Shown here: piece after piece, positions 1 through 12,974 of the stretch
Numbering within the stretch: the first letter of the stretch is position 1
Layout of the letters: every line of letters starts with the position of its first letter
Assembly (NCBI RefSeq): GCF_047663525.1
Contig: NC_092587.1
Location: 37,501,001 to 37,565,000, forward strand
Origin: Anas platyrhynchos
Lineage: Eukaryota; Chordata; Aves; Anseriformes; Anatidae
Direction of reading: 5' to 3'
DNA length: 64,000 nt
Position numbers and translations under genes: made by a program
The notes under the pieces: model-generated
The model's database searches: none
What the model saw: the letters and a program-made list of their open reading frames with translations, nothing else
What the model was told of the DNA's origin: nothing

Positions 1-2789
1 CTCACATTGGGTTTGTGCGAGCCTTTATTAGTGAGTAGCTGTGAGAAGCTTACCTCAGAGCACACTGGGCTTGGTACAGCCTCGTTCTCCAGCAGCACAG
101 TGCCAGGACCCCAGAATCTAACCAGGTAAGAGCAATTCCAGTGAAGCACAAACATTTCATAGATACACTTTTCAGTTTTGTTTCCTCCAACAGTAAAACT
201 TCTTTTCTAGTACTTAAAAGCATCCACAATCCAATTTGTTCCTGATGTAAGTGCAATAAAGCTTGCAGTGCATTGTACTACTGATGGTAGCAACCCAGGC
301 TCCTTCCATGTCGTATCACAAGAAACACCTGACAAAAAATTCCTATTTTTCCCCATTTGTCAGCTAAATACACAGCCTGCCAGCAGTTAGACTAGACAAA
401 CACAGTAGCTGATCTTTTATTAAGATCCTTTTACTGGATTGCAATGACCCCAAAGGCCACGCTCCCCCGCGGAAGAGCCTCCCGTAAATACCTACAGGTG
501 TTGATCACGCCGTAACAGCAGGTAGCTGATTAAAATCAATTCCTGGCATACCTCGGGCACAACTTCCACTGACGTCTGTGCAGAACAGTGTCTGGGACAG
601 GTGCCCGGGTTCTCTGCTGGCTACAGCACCAGGCAGGCACGCACCTCCCACCCCGCTACCTGGTCCTCATCTCCAGTGTGCCCTTGGGCTGTGTCACTGC
701 CGCTCATCGCCCGGAGCCCCGAACACCCGGAGCTCCCTTCTGCTGCCCGAGAAGGGAAACCCACAAAGGTTTCCACAAGGAAACACACACATGCTCACAG
801 CAACCCAAACAAAACCAGCCTGCATGCTTCAGCCTCTGTTTGTAGAGCAGGGATAGCAGAATGCTAATAAATGAGCTTTTTTGTGGTGGTCTAGTGAAAG
901 CTGGTGATGTGTTTAAGATCAATGGCTGGAACACTTCGATTTAAAAGCAACAAACAGAGCCACTGAACAGTAAGCAGCAGAATAGGATGGTTAAACCACG
1001 TAGTTCCCACCTGAAAAAAAGAGAAAAACCTACCAACTTTTCAATAGCCCTGTTGTAAGTAGCTATTTCCAAAAATTTGTAGTGGAACCATAATAAAATG
1101 TGGTCAGTTTGGTTTGTTTTGCTTTTCGTGGCTCCAATGACAGAACCCAACAAATAAAGGTCAGCCTACTAAGCCAGCTCTTCACTGTGCGGAGACAGAG
1201 GTGCTTTATACTTCAGGCATATACAACTTTCTTTGCTCAGTGAGGAGGAACGAGCTTCAGGAAGATGTTTACAACTGTTCCAGTGGGACTGGAATTCTAA
1301 AAATGCAGACTTGCCTCCAGAAAAGACAGATCTAAAACAAGCTGCAGTCGCCATGCTATCACTTCATCTGAATCCAGAGCATATCTGAAAAGAGTTTTGA
1401 AAATGGGCATCTACTACAAAAGCCACTCAGCTGTTTCTACATTGCTTGTCTTTTGCTCTCTTAATGAGGTCATCAGTTCCACCTTTTAGAATCCTCAGGT
1501 CTGCTTTCCCACTCCTCCCCTCTACTCACCCTCTTCTTTTCAAAAAAAAAAAAAAAAGTGTGTTCAATGAAGCACCACAGACACCACCCACATTTAAGTA
1601 TCTTCTTTTTAATAATGTGCGTTGTAAGCTCTGCTTGCTGTAGTCAGCCTGTTTTTGATGAGGCTGGTACTAGGCAGGCCAGGTGAATTATGACTACACC
1701 AGGTCCCATCCTCCAGGCTGACACAGCTCTGCAGCCACCCCTATCATCATACAGCACACATACTGTGCTGAGGTCAAACATTGCACAGATTACAGAAGGC
1801 AGCTCCTGCCAAAGACCTTTTACTAGCTTATTTAACAAGGCATCAGAGACAAAGAACTGGGATATTACCCTGAGCCATCCCACGTTTCCATTGTTTGGCC
1901 TGAAGTAACCCTGTGAGGGAAGCAGAGCTCCTCCTGGCAGACACAAGCCTCTCGTAGCTGTATGGACGGGTCTCTGGGAAGGGAGGAACCAGTATTTTCT
2001 AGAACTTAATTGCATAATAAGTGGATTCTTCACACAGCCTTTATGAGAACTGTCAGCTGCTATTGACTAGCCTGTGAATAGCCAGCTCTGTCAATACCAG
2101 GTTTCAGGAGCTTTTTTTCCTTCCAACTTGTAAAGAAAAAGCCACCATTAGTCATACGTGGAAGCAGCCCAGAACACAGCGCCTGATGTTCAGCCTGCAT
2201 GAGCCAGATATCCTTGCCAGGTATTGAGGATTTATTACCTTTGATACCATTGCTGAAGTTTTTTCCACTGTGTTTAGACACCACGTCAGAAGTAACTGAA
2301 GCAACTAGTGTTCCTTTTGCAGGAATATCAGGAAATCAGACTGCCCGCCTATTCTTAGACCTACCAAATTAGTTATCTTTTTGTTAACAGTTAACTCTCA
2401 GTTTAGTCAGCCACTGCATTACATCTTCTTTAAGGATTCCTCTCTACCTGTATTTCATTATTTATCTCATGGAATTTCCCTATAATAGCTTGGGAGATAA
2501 CTTCCAAAGCACTTGAAGAATGAACAGGTCATTGCTAGTCTAGAAATCTTCCCAGAAATCCAACAGAGAAGCTGTGAATTTCCATGTGGTGATATAAATC
2601 ACAAAACAGATTGGGCTACCTTGGTTTCCAGTGAAGCTCTTGGTACTGGCTTTGTTTTGTACCTCGCTGTTGATGTACATCAAATAAACCTGCTTTCTAA
2701 ATCTCACCTCACATTTATCCACAGCAAATTGTACTTGACTGCTTAGCTTTGCATGATAAATGAAAGCTCAGTGGGAGGGATGTGAGTAC
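1..2789 (-). other. CPM: CPM intron sequence, no recognised element
   Basis: This stretch lies downstream of the CPM donor at 5939/5938 on the minus strand and so should be intronic. I looked for the next carboxypeptidase M exon (the zinc-ligand HGDE region) in the minus-strand frames and did not find it. Open frames here are short and resemble no family I know. That it is intron is inferred from the splice donor and from the gene order known in other vertebrates. Confidence 0.6.
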
Positions 2790-3815
2790 TAGCTTTCTTT
2801 AACCTTGACCTTAGCAAGGCTTTCAGCACTATCCCTCAAAGTATCTTTGCACACAAGTGAGGAACATATGGATTAGATCAGTAGACTACAAGAATGTCAG
2901 AAACTGGCTGTTAGACTGAGCAATCAATCGGCGGTCAGTTGGGGGGTCAAGTGGCAGCAAGTTATCAGCACTGTTCCTCAGGAGTCAGTACTGAGGCTGC
3001 CATTCAGAGGGGCCTCGACAAGCTGAAGGAATTTCTCAACAGAAGACTCCTGAAGTTTGACAAGGGAAAACGCAAAGTCCTCCTCCTGGGACAGAAGTGC
3101 CTCACATTGCGATTATCAACCCAAGAAACTAACCCAATGCTTGCACAGGCTGCAGACTGATGAGGCAGGTTGCAGATCTGCAAGCTAGGAGTTGACGGGG
3201 TGTCCATGGGGACAGAAGGATGAACACAAGCCAGCAGTGTGCTCTTGCAGCGGAAAAGGAACCTCTATGCTGGGCTGCATCATCAAAAACATAAACCAGC
3301 AGCTAAAGGGAAATAATTATTCTCCCCCAGTCAGCACTAGTAAAGTTACAACTGGAGTACCATGCCCAGCTATGGGTTCCCCAGTGCAAGAGGAACAACA
3401 CCACAGTGGTGGAAGTCCAGCAGAAAGCTGCTGAGATGATTACAAGGCTGAAGCACACTAGACCTGAGGAGAGGCTGGAGAAAGTCGGTTTGTTTAACGT
3501 GGAGAACCACACAGCTACATCCTCCCACTACCTAAAGGATGATTCTAGAGAAGATGGACCCAGGCCCTTCTTAGAGGTGCACAGCAAAAAGACACAGCAA
3601 AGCAAATTCTAATCAGATGCAAGAAAATACATTCTCACAGCAAAGGTAGATAAGCACTGGATCAGGTACCAGAGATCCTACAGGACCTCCATGCTTGCAG
3701 GCAGTCAGAACTCGAGAGGAGAATGCTCCGAGCATCATAATTTAGTTCTAAAGCTAGCCCTGCTTTGAACAGGGCCTCAAGTTAGACAGCCTCCAGACCT
3801 CAATTATTCCATAAT
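2790..3815 (+). mobile_element. Old, decayed CR1 LINE fragment (3' half of ORF2 plus 3' UTR)
   Basis: Broken reading frames carry CR1 reverse-transcriptase and C-terminal signatures. A DLSKAFSTIP-like block lies near 2810-2835, then a piece reading IQRGLDKLKEFLNRRLLKF near 3003-3060 followed by KRKVLLLG near 3078-3101. The end, near 3750-3815, matches the CR1 3' region (an 'agccctgctttgaacaggg' block, then a cctccagacctcaattattcc-like stretch). Stops and indels in all frames make it non-functional. It lies in the large CPM intron, antisense to CPM. The boundaries are approximate. Confidence 0.75.
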
Positions 3816-5939
3816 CTGCATGGAACATGTGAGACTTCCATCATGAAGAACGTTTAGATATTCCTGATAAAGAACTACAAGCAACCACCTCCTGAAGTGG
3901 TGGTACAGAGATCCCTGTTACCCCTCCACATTGAAGCTTCAAGGGGGGACCCTATAGCCTTGCAGAGCTCCAGGTCTACACCAGCCAGAAACAAATAAAA
4001 TCAAGCTTTCAGTTCACTTTCTTCATAATCCAAACCTTGATGACAGTATATAATGCTAGGTTGTTAAAAAAGATTAGAATGAAACCTAGACTAAAGAAAA
4101 AATAAAATTAAAACAATGGTCATTCACAGTAACACCAAAGTCACGTCTGGTGTCCTTACAGACACCACGCCAGTCCATACAATTTTGTATTTATCATCTA
4201 TAATCTCCATATCAGATGTATCAAGGGTTGAAAAGAAGACTTACTACATGACATTCTCAGCTTTATAATATTTAAATATTATTTTCTGTTTCTTCTCCAT
4301 AATTTTGCTATCAGGGTTTAGCTAATTGGTTGGACAACTTAGTGGGATGCACCAGTAAATCCATACTAGTGTATGTACATGCATATGCACATTCAACAGC
4401 TTAACTAAGAAAAGAACTAGAACTTCAGCATGTTGGCCAAAACTGAAGTTTAATTTTTACCAAAATTACATAGTCACCATTGTTAAGAGCTTTTTTTTTT
4501 TTTTTCCCCAATATGAGCAAAGAAAATAAGACCCTAGCTCAGTTCCATCCTTTAACATATTTCACAGAACTCTACAGAATTTACACCAGAGAAATCAAAA
4601 TCTAGCCCTGTGGTTAAAAAAAAGTTATCTAAGTCCCCTCAAGGTAGGAACATGGAGATGTTGATAATTAGTAGTTTGTACTTGAGGAAACCGTACACAA
4701 AGGGAGTAGCCTTCTCTTGTGTGGGTGAATAACATATTTTAATAGGATTCTGCCTTTGATGAAAGCAAGAGGAACACGACTTAACTAACTTTGAGATTCC
4801 TTGTCTAGTTTGAGTCTTCCCATAATAATGAGACTTTCTTAGAAAGAAGTGTGGACCTGCAGAGAGGAGGTTACACATCCACAGCAACAAGACAGCTGTT
4901 TGACACCTCACTGAAACTGACCAGACCCTTTCCAAAGAAAAGTTATGCCTCAGACAAGTAGGAGTGCATATTTAAAGAAGAAATTGAAGACACAATAACA
5001 CAAGGAAGGATGTGTGAAGAGATAAAAGCTACTAGTGCTCTTCACATTTATCTACCTAGAAGAGCATAGATTTAAAAACAAACAAACAAAAAAAACACCA
5101 AGAACTAACAAAAAAAGTAAAACAAGTTTCATCTGGCCTTATTGTAGTGCCTATGAAGTACGATTAGAGGAACAAATGATGTTTCTAAAGAGTGATCTAG
5201 TTTTACACATCATATAAAAGCATTTTTTTTGAATTCTACATAACTTTTTTCCACTGAAAACTAAAAAAAAAAAAAGATTAAAGTATAATAAGTAAATGCT
5301 AACAGTTACTAACCTTTCTAATCTCTTCAAGGGAGAGAAAAAGCTTTTTTTTTTCCTCCATAAAATTACTGTAAAGAAGTTCCAATCATAGATAAGTCAA
5401 AACACCTATATGAGACTAGAAAGGCTTGAGCTGTTCTCTTATAGGGTTTGAGACTGAAATCCCAGTTTTTTTACTTAAAACCGGATTCCGGTATGGAATT
5501 TGAAATCCTTTTTCTATCTAGTCAGCCCAGCTTTAGCCAAACAGCTAAAGCGGGATGGGATGATCCTTTCTTTAACGCAGTTAGGGACAAGTTGGAGACC
5601 ACAGGCTGCCACCACAGCCGCACCTCGAGCGGGTGCCTGGCAGCGGGGCAGCGACACCCCAAGCTCAGCAGCCTCCCTGCTTCTGAAATTGCCACTCCGC
5701 CGAGGTTTCGGTCTCGAAGAGCAGGAGTTAGGTGTCGGGAGAGCTCCCACCCGAGCCGTAGGTGCCATCGGGGTTTGCTACTCACGTCCAAGCAAGAGGA
5801 AGAGGAAACTGAGGAGAGGCTGAAGCAGAGGCACCCGGCACTTAGCAGCCCCGCCGCCACCCGAGGCCACGGCACCAAGCTGCGGGGACCCTCCGGGGGA
5901 CTTCACGACCCCAAAAGAGCCGGTGCCGCCCGCACCTAC
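3816..5939 (-). other. CPM: CPM intron, 5' part
   Basis: Unique AT-rich sequence with short A or T runs (for example 4491-4505 and 5262-5274), rising sharply in GC from about 5560 as it enters the CPM CpG island. The intron begins at 5939 on the minus strand with a strong donor (AG|GTAGGT). No gene or mobile element was recognised. Confidence 0.7.
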
Positions 5940-6090
5940 CTTCCACCGAGCGGCCGATGCTGTGCAGGTGGGTGAGGGCCGGGTGCGCGGCGTGCACCTC
6001 CCGCAGGTACGCCTCCAGCTCCTCGGCGTGGTGGTACCCGAAATCCAGCGCCGCCGCCAGGGCCAGCAGGCAGAGGACAGCCGCCACCTC
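5940..6090 (-). CDS. CPM: Carboxypeptidase M, second coding exon (rest of signal peptide and N-terminus)
   Basis: On the minus strand this exon starts after a good acceptor (TTCTTCCTAG, ending at 6091) and ends at a strong donor (AG|GTAGGT, intron from 5939). Its 151 nt encode a hydrophobic leader ([13 protein letters not shown]) followed by ALDFGYHH, then [15 protein letters not shown] and [14 protein letters not shown]. The LDF-Y-H start and THLHSIG-SV-G stretch are diagnostic of carboxypeptidase M, a GPI-anchored, membrane-bound M14 metallopeptidase that removes C-terminal Arg or Lys from peptides. The exon ends in phase 1 within a Gly codon. The zinc ligands and active-site Glu lie in exons beyond the left edge of the window. 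An in-frame stop (TAG, 6093-6091) just upstream shows that the leader must be joined by splicing rather than read through. Confidence 0.9.
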
Positions 6091-6213
6091 CTAGGAAGAA
6101 GCAGAGGAATCAGAGACCCCCACCCCTCGCTCAGAGAAGCCCTGAGGGGGCAGCCCCCCGCCCGCAGCCCCCGGCGGGCAGCAGGTGCCTTCCCCTCCCA
6201 GCCCCGCTCCTAC
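6091..6213 (-). other. CPM: Short GC-rich CPM intron inside the signal-peptide coding region
   Basis: A 123-bp intron with donor G|GTAGGA at 6213 and acceptor TTCTTCCTAG at 6091, phase 0 at both sides. It is inferred because exon 2 has no usable ATG of its own and is closed upstream by an in-frame TAG. It should be confirmed with RNA data. Confidence 0.6.
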
Positions 6214-6231
6214 CCCGGCGGCCGCCCGCAT
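6214..6231 (-). CDS. CPM: Carboxypeptidase M, first coding exon (six codons with the start ATG)
   Basis: The ATG at 6231-6229 sits in a strong Kozak context (GGCACCATGC). Six codons (M R A A A G) run to a donor at 6213, in phase 0 with exon 2 at 6090. The joined leader is [20 protein letters not shown], followed by LDFGYHH: a short n-region, a hydrophobic core and a small-residue cleavage site around residue 20. This start was chosen because it is the only ATG with good context that splices in frame to exon 2. Human CPM has a leader of about 17 residues, so this one is slightly longer. Transcription could start anywhere in the island upstream. Confidence 0.65.
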
Positions 6232-6509
6232 GGTGCCGCCGCTCTCCACGACTGGAGCCCCAGCTCCGGGCGGGGGCCGCCATCCCCCGCCGCCCGGCCT
6301 CGCCCTGCCCCTGACTGACGCCGGCTTCCTCCACTCAGCTCCCCCCGGCCCGCCCAGGGGCACGGAGGGAGGAGGTGAAGCGATGGGGACCCCTCCCCGC
6401 CATCTCCCTGCCCTCCCCTCCCCTCCGCCCGCCCCGACAGCGAGCACCTGAGCGCCGGGCGGCGCCTGGCAGCGAGGCCCTCAGAGGGCTCCTCGGGGGG
6501 GGACCGCCA

Positions 6510-6588
6510 CCTTCCTCCTCCTCCACCTCCACCTCCTCTTCCTCTTCTTCTTCCTCTTCTTCTTCCTCTTCTTCTTCCTCTTCTCTTT
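6510..6588 (+). repeat. (TCC/TCT)n polypyrimidine microsatellite
   Basis: An uninterrupted pyrimidine tract of TCC and TCT units (apart from a few A at its left end), reading as a GGA/AGA purine tract on the CPM coding strand. It lies about 280-360 bp upstream of the CPM start codon within the CpG island, so it may be in the promoter or 5' UTR. Confidence 0.85.
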
Positions 6589-6700
6589 CACTGGAGGTCG
6601 AGGGGAGAGAACATGAGGTGGGGGAGCCCTGAGGAAACGAGCCCCGTGTGGTGCAGGGGGGCGAGGGCTGCCATGCCCATGGACAAATCCTGACAGGATT

Positions 6701-9700
6701 TGGTGTCCAAATCTAGCGATAGCCCCGTTTAACAATCGTTTTTTATTTTAAAGATGAGTTTTTAATAGGATTCACTTGCTGAAAGGGCTGGATTATATCT
6801 ACAGAATTAAACGCTTTTCTTGGTTTCGCGCTAACCACATTGCCTGGGGGATATCCTATTCTTGGGATTCACCACAAAGACTTTTTCATCACCTTTTGTT
6901 GTCTTCTTTTGGATTGAGAAAGGCTCAGAGGGAAAAAAAAAAAAAAAAAAAAAAAGTGAGGCTGGGCTCCAGCAGCAAAAGACAGGAGAGCATCAACATT
7001 TCTTTTAAAATATGATATTGGAGTACAAATGTCTGTAAGGACAGGATTTCCTCTGCTGCCTTCTGAAGTTTCTCATCGTGGTCAATGTTAAAAAAAAAAA
7101 TGATACTGAAGCAAATGAATGTGTGGGCTAATCCGAAATAACAAGTCCTGAACTCTGGTTAGAAGACTCTAATAAATAAAAAAAGTTATTAAAAGAATAT
7201 ATATATATATATATTTTAACCCAGAAGCTTTAGGGAAAAAAAAATCAAAGTATATTTTAACACAATCTGTAATATCCCAATGTACTTCTGTTGAATACTG
7301 CTCCTTCTAGCACGGCATTAAGGGGGAGGCGACAGCCCCATAGCCCTTCTCCCATGTTTCAGCTCCACCATGTTCTAACTCCCATAACTTGACAAGACCT
7401 TCTCACCTGTTGTCAAAGAAATTTCTTGCAAGACCTAAATATGGATGTCATTTACCTTCTTTACTTAAAGAAAACAGTTGGTCGCAGTTACTTGCATTTG
7501 CTACATGCAGTGGGAGCGAAGCTGTGGGGCTGCAGGGTGAATGTCTCCAGAGAAGCAGAAGGGAGAAGTCAAGTACGTGAGCTTCACATTTCAGTTGGTG
7601 AGACTTGAATATATATATATATATTTATATTTATAGGCTCCTTGAAAGACAATCTGGTGACACCATTTGAGTAAGCAGGGAAGAAAATATGTTCAGCTGG
7701 TAATCCAGTATATACATGCTTGGAAACGGCCCCATCAGAATCACATGAAAGCAGTGAACTATGACTCTAAGAAGAGCAGGGTGTTGGCAGCATTGTGAAA
7801 TGAAAGGGGGCTGTAAAATATTAATCTCAGTGAAATGAGGAAAAACACCTTTGATATTAGGTAGTCACAGCATTATCGCCTCTTGAAATTACACCACCCT
7901 TTACTGTAGCTAACAGAGTCATGGTTACATGAGATCATTGCAGTTTTTAGGAATCTCAAAACCACTTTGAAATGATAGATTGTTTTGAAGATTGCCTGCA
8001 AGTTAAAACAAGTCAGCTTTTTTTGACATTGTATGAGTTACATGTTACTGAATCCATTTTTTGTTTGTTTGATTGTTTTCAGCCTGCATTGTACCTGAGA
8101 GAACAAAACTTGAGGATACCTGTTGCTCTTGAGACACTTTTCAGAAGGTCAGTTTAATCCAACCTGGGCAAATAATATTCTGGTATACGCCGCTGTTGTT
8201 AAACGTCAGTACTAAAGACCAAATCCTGTACAAAACTGTGACAAACCTCCCATTGGCTTCAGTGGTTCAAAATCAGGGACTGTCTGTGTTAGGACTGAGA
8301 GTGATTGCAGTACCACACTCAGCTCTCCAGTGCACAATGACCCCTCTAGCCAAGGGAGACAAACAAAGCTGTATTGCTGCAAACAGCATCAGCTGCTCCC
8401 CTCGCAGTGACATTCAGAATCGTCCATTCAAATCTATTCGACAAGTGACTATCAAAGCTAGCACCGGAGCACGGGTTTTGTAGGAAGAAAAGACATTTTT
8501 GATGTGAAATTCTCAGCTGTGGATCTCAGCAGAGTTCCGCAGGTAGGAGTAGGTCGAAGCAGCGCAGCGATGCGAGTAGCTGTGTTGCCACCTAGTGACA
8601 GGTTAAGAAAATCCTGTCACAAGCAACAGGTGTGAAAAATTCTTCACACGAGAGTTAGGTAGCAGTCTAAGACTGATAATACTTTATAGAGATACAGTTG
8701 AGATGGGTCTCAACGGTAAAAAGATTTTCTGGAAGGTTTTGTGACTTTGAAGAGCCAAACCACACAGCTGATCTTGGGTTTTGAAGTCTTACTCTGTGTT
8801 TCGTCATCAGTCTGCAGAATTTCTGCACTTCCCAAAGATAAGTAAGAAAAAATAGTGTCCCACGTTATAATATCCAAAATATTTTTGGTGAGAAATAAAA
8901 AGAGGTCACTAGCAAGGATTACATTTTTCAAGGATTGCCACTGCTTTTAACACTTCCTCATTTGAAATAATGTCGAAAACTTACAGACCGGAGCTTCAGG
9001 TTCTTTGCATCTCTGTAACACACCAAGGACCTGATGATCAGATTTGTGGTGTGGGAAAAAAACATGAGATAGTCTTCCTTAAGCGAGATGGACCAGATAA
9101 GTAAGTTCAGTACAAGTGACAACACAGAAACATGAACTTGATACAACTTCACAGTTCTGAATTAGCGTAAGCCCAGATACCAATCACTGGAATAAACTGC
9201 AGTGAAGCCATCCTGGTGTGTAACACCCACAGTGCTGAATTAACAGGCTGCTTCTTAGCATGGTGAAAGTTGGATTCCCTGCATGAAAGAGCACAAAAGC
9301 ACAATGAGTTGTTCAAGCAGTCACCAGCTTATTTGTTGTGTCTACCATTCAAGCAGTTCTCAGCTGAGACTTGCATATTTGGTTCATAAATCTCCTTCCC
9401 TCCACCCCAGCACAAGGATTACCCCCGGAGAAGAAAGGGATACCCTGCTGTGTCTGGTAATCTGCAATTAGAAAATGATCCCGAGGGGGACTATTAGCAG
9501 CTGGTATCGTTTAGAGCTGTCCAGACAAGCACTGAATTAGCTGGAGAATCTGGAACCACAACTAGCTGCTTGACAAGCCTCTCGCTCATCCTATCTTGCA
9601 AACAGCAAAATCTGCATAGAGCAGAGATTTTGAGCTGCTGTCTGGTGATGCATCGGCATGTGCTATGGTGGAACAGGTCAGTTCTGCTCCACGGTGGGTG

Positions 9701-12700
9701 AAAGCATTTGTTTATTTAGATATGGAAAGCATGGGAATGTGACCCTGCTCAAGACAAATGTCTTGGGTGTTGTGTGCTGGGTATTGTAATACAATTGTAA
9801 AATGTTTTGTCTTTCTCCTCTTAAATTGGCTTATACTTACCCTTTCAGTAATACACACAAAATTAGATCTAATTTGAAAATAGATTATTTCTGGAACAAC
9901 AGAATTTAATTTTGCAAATGGAGCATAATGGGTCCCTGGGTAAGTAGGAGCACAAGACACAACAGGGAGAGCCAGGAGGGTTTGGTGGGAAGTCCAGTGG
10001 GTTGGGGAATGATGGGTTTCAGGGAACTAAGTGGGAAAAAGGAAGGGAAGGAATGTCCATAGAGGTTTTGAGGAGGTGGGAACAGTGGAGGCTGGGGAGA
10101 TGGGATGGAAGGTAGAAATGTTATCGATACTGTTGTTGGGAAAAAGCAATGGGCAGGATTCGGTGGGGCATTTCATGGGAAAAGGGACTGAGAGTAGTCT
10201 TTCTGGTCATCAATATCCCAGTAATCTGACTACAGGATAACCAAATGTGAGGGATTTAAGATGTTGACATAGCACTCTGTCAGGCCTCCTAATTGGCATA
10301 TGAAATGCATTTCAGTTAATACCATGGAAATTACAGATTCTTCATAGTTAATTTCTTGTTGGTATTAAGCAACATTTTTGAGAAATCTGAAATTTGTCCC
10401 GTCAGCTGGACCAATTTCATCTTTCAACATTTGCAAAAGTTGTCAATTTTTGGAATTGCTTTTTGCCATTTTTGCTAATTATCTTAGATCAAAACATCTT
10501 CCTAATTGCTGTTGTCATGAACAATGCAACACTGTTACTCACAATGATAGCTAGCCTGTATCTTTAAACAAAATTCCTCCAGGCCACTTAATCAACATAT
10601 CTGTTTCAAGTAAACAATGGTACCATTTCCTGAACAAGAAATTGAGACGTTTTTGGAAAACTTAGTTGTGTAATAAAAATATCCTCTATTTCTCTGCACT
10701 GATTTATGCAAAATGGCTCTCTACACAGGCAAACAAATAAACAACGTGCACTGCAATCTCCTATCAGTGAAAAGTACACATTGCGGTGTTTTGAACTAAA
10801 TTTTTATTCTGGGGGGAGAAACGAAAAGGTATCTTTCTAGATACATAAAACTGCCAATCAGCAGTTTAAGAATAGATGTTTAGTGATGCAGTAAACAATC
10901 ATGCAACTTGCTCAACCTATTTGAAAGCAGCTGGCAAGTCTTTTCTTGGATTATTCTGTACTTTTTGTGTACTGGTTAGATTGTTGTTCATTAAACCATA
11001 TGGTTCTGTGACGCTCTGGTTCTCAGAGGTAAGGGTGTTGTTTCATGTCCAGCTTAAACCAACCTAAAACTGAGCTGTCCCTGAGAGAGTCGTCACTGAG
11101 AGAGTCATCCCTGAACCCAGCCCTGCTGCCTCCCATTATCCAGTGCAGGCACTCAAGCAGCCATGTGGACAGCTGGATCAGGGAACTGGTTCGTCTGGAA
11201 GGTATCCCACCAAACACAAACACAATGTCCAAAAAAAATCTCTTCCTTTTCACCTGGCCATATAAGCATTGGCCTTGGCTGAGGGAGCAGAAGCGCTAGA
11301 TGGCCAGAGAAGGATGAGAACGTGCTTCTTGGGAAAGACCCACCCTGGCTCAGCCAGCAGCGATCATGCATCTGCAGTTTAGATATTTCAAATGAACTGC
11401 TGGCAAGATGTAGGTAGGTATGTGACACCACAGGTCAGCAGAGAGCTTCTTTTGGAACAGTGACCTGTGCTCAGAAGAGAGAGGCTCTTGTCTCTTGACT
11501 CTCGCCTCAGTTCCGGTAATGGCTCATTCCTTAGAGATAGGCTGGCCATGAAATCCTATAACTCTTCTTCCCCACTAACAATACAGGCATAATAATACTG
11601 ATTTTAACTTTAGATTAGTGTTTGTTGAGCCAATTAAATAAAAAAAATAATAATAAAGAAAGAGACTGCTATTACAAATATAGAAACCCTTGCTGGTCCT
11701 GCACTATTGCTTATACTGTATAGTGGTAACTGTTGAATAGTTTCTTCAGACAAAGTCTTCCAAGGCAACCTCTCATGACAGAAAGCTTACTAAGGTTTTC
11801 TTAATACTATTTGTAGCTGAAAAACTCAATAGTCTGCACAAATGAGCACTAGAAATAATAACTTTTCTTCACAAATATTTGCAAGTCCTTGGAGAAAAGC
11901 TGTTCCCAAGATGGGTATGGAGGCTGGCTAAAGAGCAGCCTTTAACAAGACACAATCTGCAAAAAAGAATCTTTCAGTCCTCTGGCTTTGAGGACAGCTT
12001 ATTAGAGATCATGTATAACCTCATCAGAAAATCAAAGTGAAAATAAAAATTGTTGCTAACACCAGAGAACTTTATTTCTTTTTTTCCTAGTTCTTGTTTT
12101 ATGAAATGACTAGACAACTTAGAAAGCTTTGATATGCTGCAAGAAAGGTCAGGCAAGTTTTAATTTTCCCTTTGTTCATTGAATTTTTATATGATTAAGC
12201 TTCTTCTAATATTACTTACAGAGACTTTTAAGCGATTTCTCGCTTCAGAATGCTTTGTAATTAAACTAAGTTATGTAAGAATAATCATTTTGCTATCCTT
12301 CCCTAAGGGTAATCATTCAGCAGGGTTTCCTGTAGAATCAAATCCGTGCTTAGGGAAGATGTGCAGGACGAGGGACAATCTTGCATTCTTGGTGTGTCCT
12401 TGGAATGTATGCTTCTAAAAACCATACATTATAGCAGCCTTAAGCATGGTTCTCAGGCATCAAACTGGTATCTGAGCAAGACCCAGAGTAGAGCAATTTT
12501 TTGTCCCAGCTTCAGAAGGAAACAAATCTTGTGGGTCAAGCATTTTCATTTTTATTTTATTAACACATGAATGTGTAATCATGATACAAAATTCTGCATT
12601 GGGAATGAGGTTTTCAAGTTCTTAAGAAAGAGCATCTTCATCTCATTTGTATTAGTAATACCTTTTGGCAGTCTCCCACACATGAAGCTTGAAAATACAC

Positions 12701-12702
12701 AT
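6701..12702. other. Intergenic sequence between CPM and CPSF6, no gene recognised
   Basis: AT-rich unique sequence. It holds a 23-base A run at 6933-6955, short AT-dinucleotide tracts near 7196-7214 and 7611-7622, and scattered short open frames with no family resemblance. A stretch near 8215-8265 may be a remnant of an old interspersed repeat (listed separately). No CR1 copy was recognised in this part. Confidence 0.6.
8215..8280. repeat. Possible degenerate ancient interspersed repeat
   Basis: The stretch with 'aaatcctgtacaaaactgtg' followed by cccattggcttcagtgg resembles the 'CCATTGACTTCAATGGGA' phrase found in many old repeat copies in birds and reptiles. The match is by eye and short. 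Confidence 0.3.

Positions 12703-12974
<272 letters not shown>

Larger units (their letters stand above)
5560..6700. promoter_or_regulatory. CPM: CpG island covering the CPM promoter and first exons
   Basis: GC content and CpG frequency rise abruptly from about 5560 and fall again by about 6700, against AT-rich flanks. The island covers both short CPM exons and the presumed transcription start (minus strand, upstream of 6231). A GCCGCCATCCC block at 6286-6296 resembles a YY1 site, common near TATA-less starts. No TATA box was evident. The exact start site cannot be read from sequence alone. Confidence 0.7.

Noticed and set aside
1..5939. Further CPM exons in the left 5.9 kb
   Set aside because: No minus-strand frame shows the zinc-binding or following segments of carboxypeptidase M.
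5448..6451. Several 80-175 codon frames on the plus strand of the CPM island
   Set aside because: GC-rich DNA has few stops; these frames are antisense or out of frame to the CPM exons and match nothing.
8585..8602. CTCF-like site (gccacctagtgacag)
   Set aside because: Only a partial match to the consensus; it cannot be supported without binding or conservation data.
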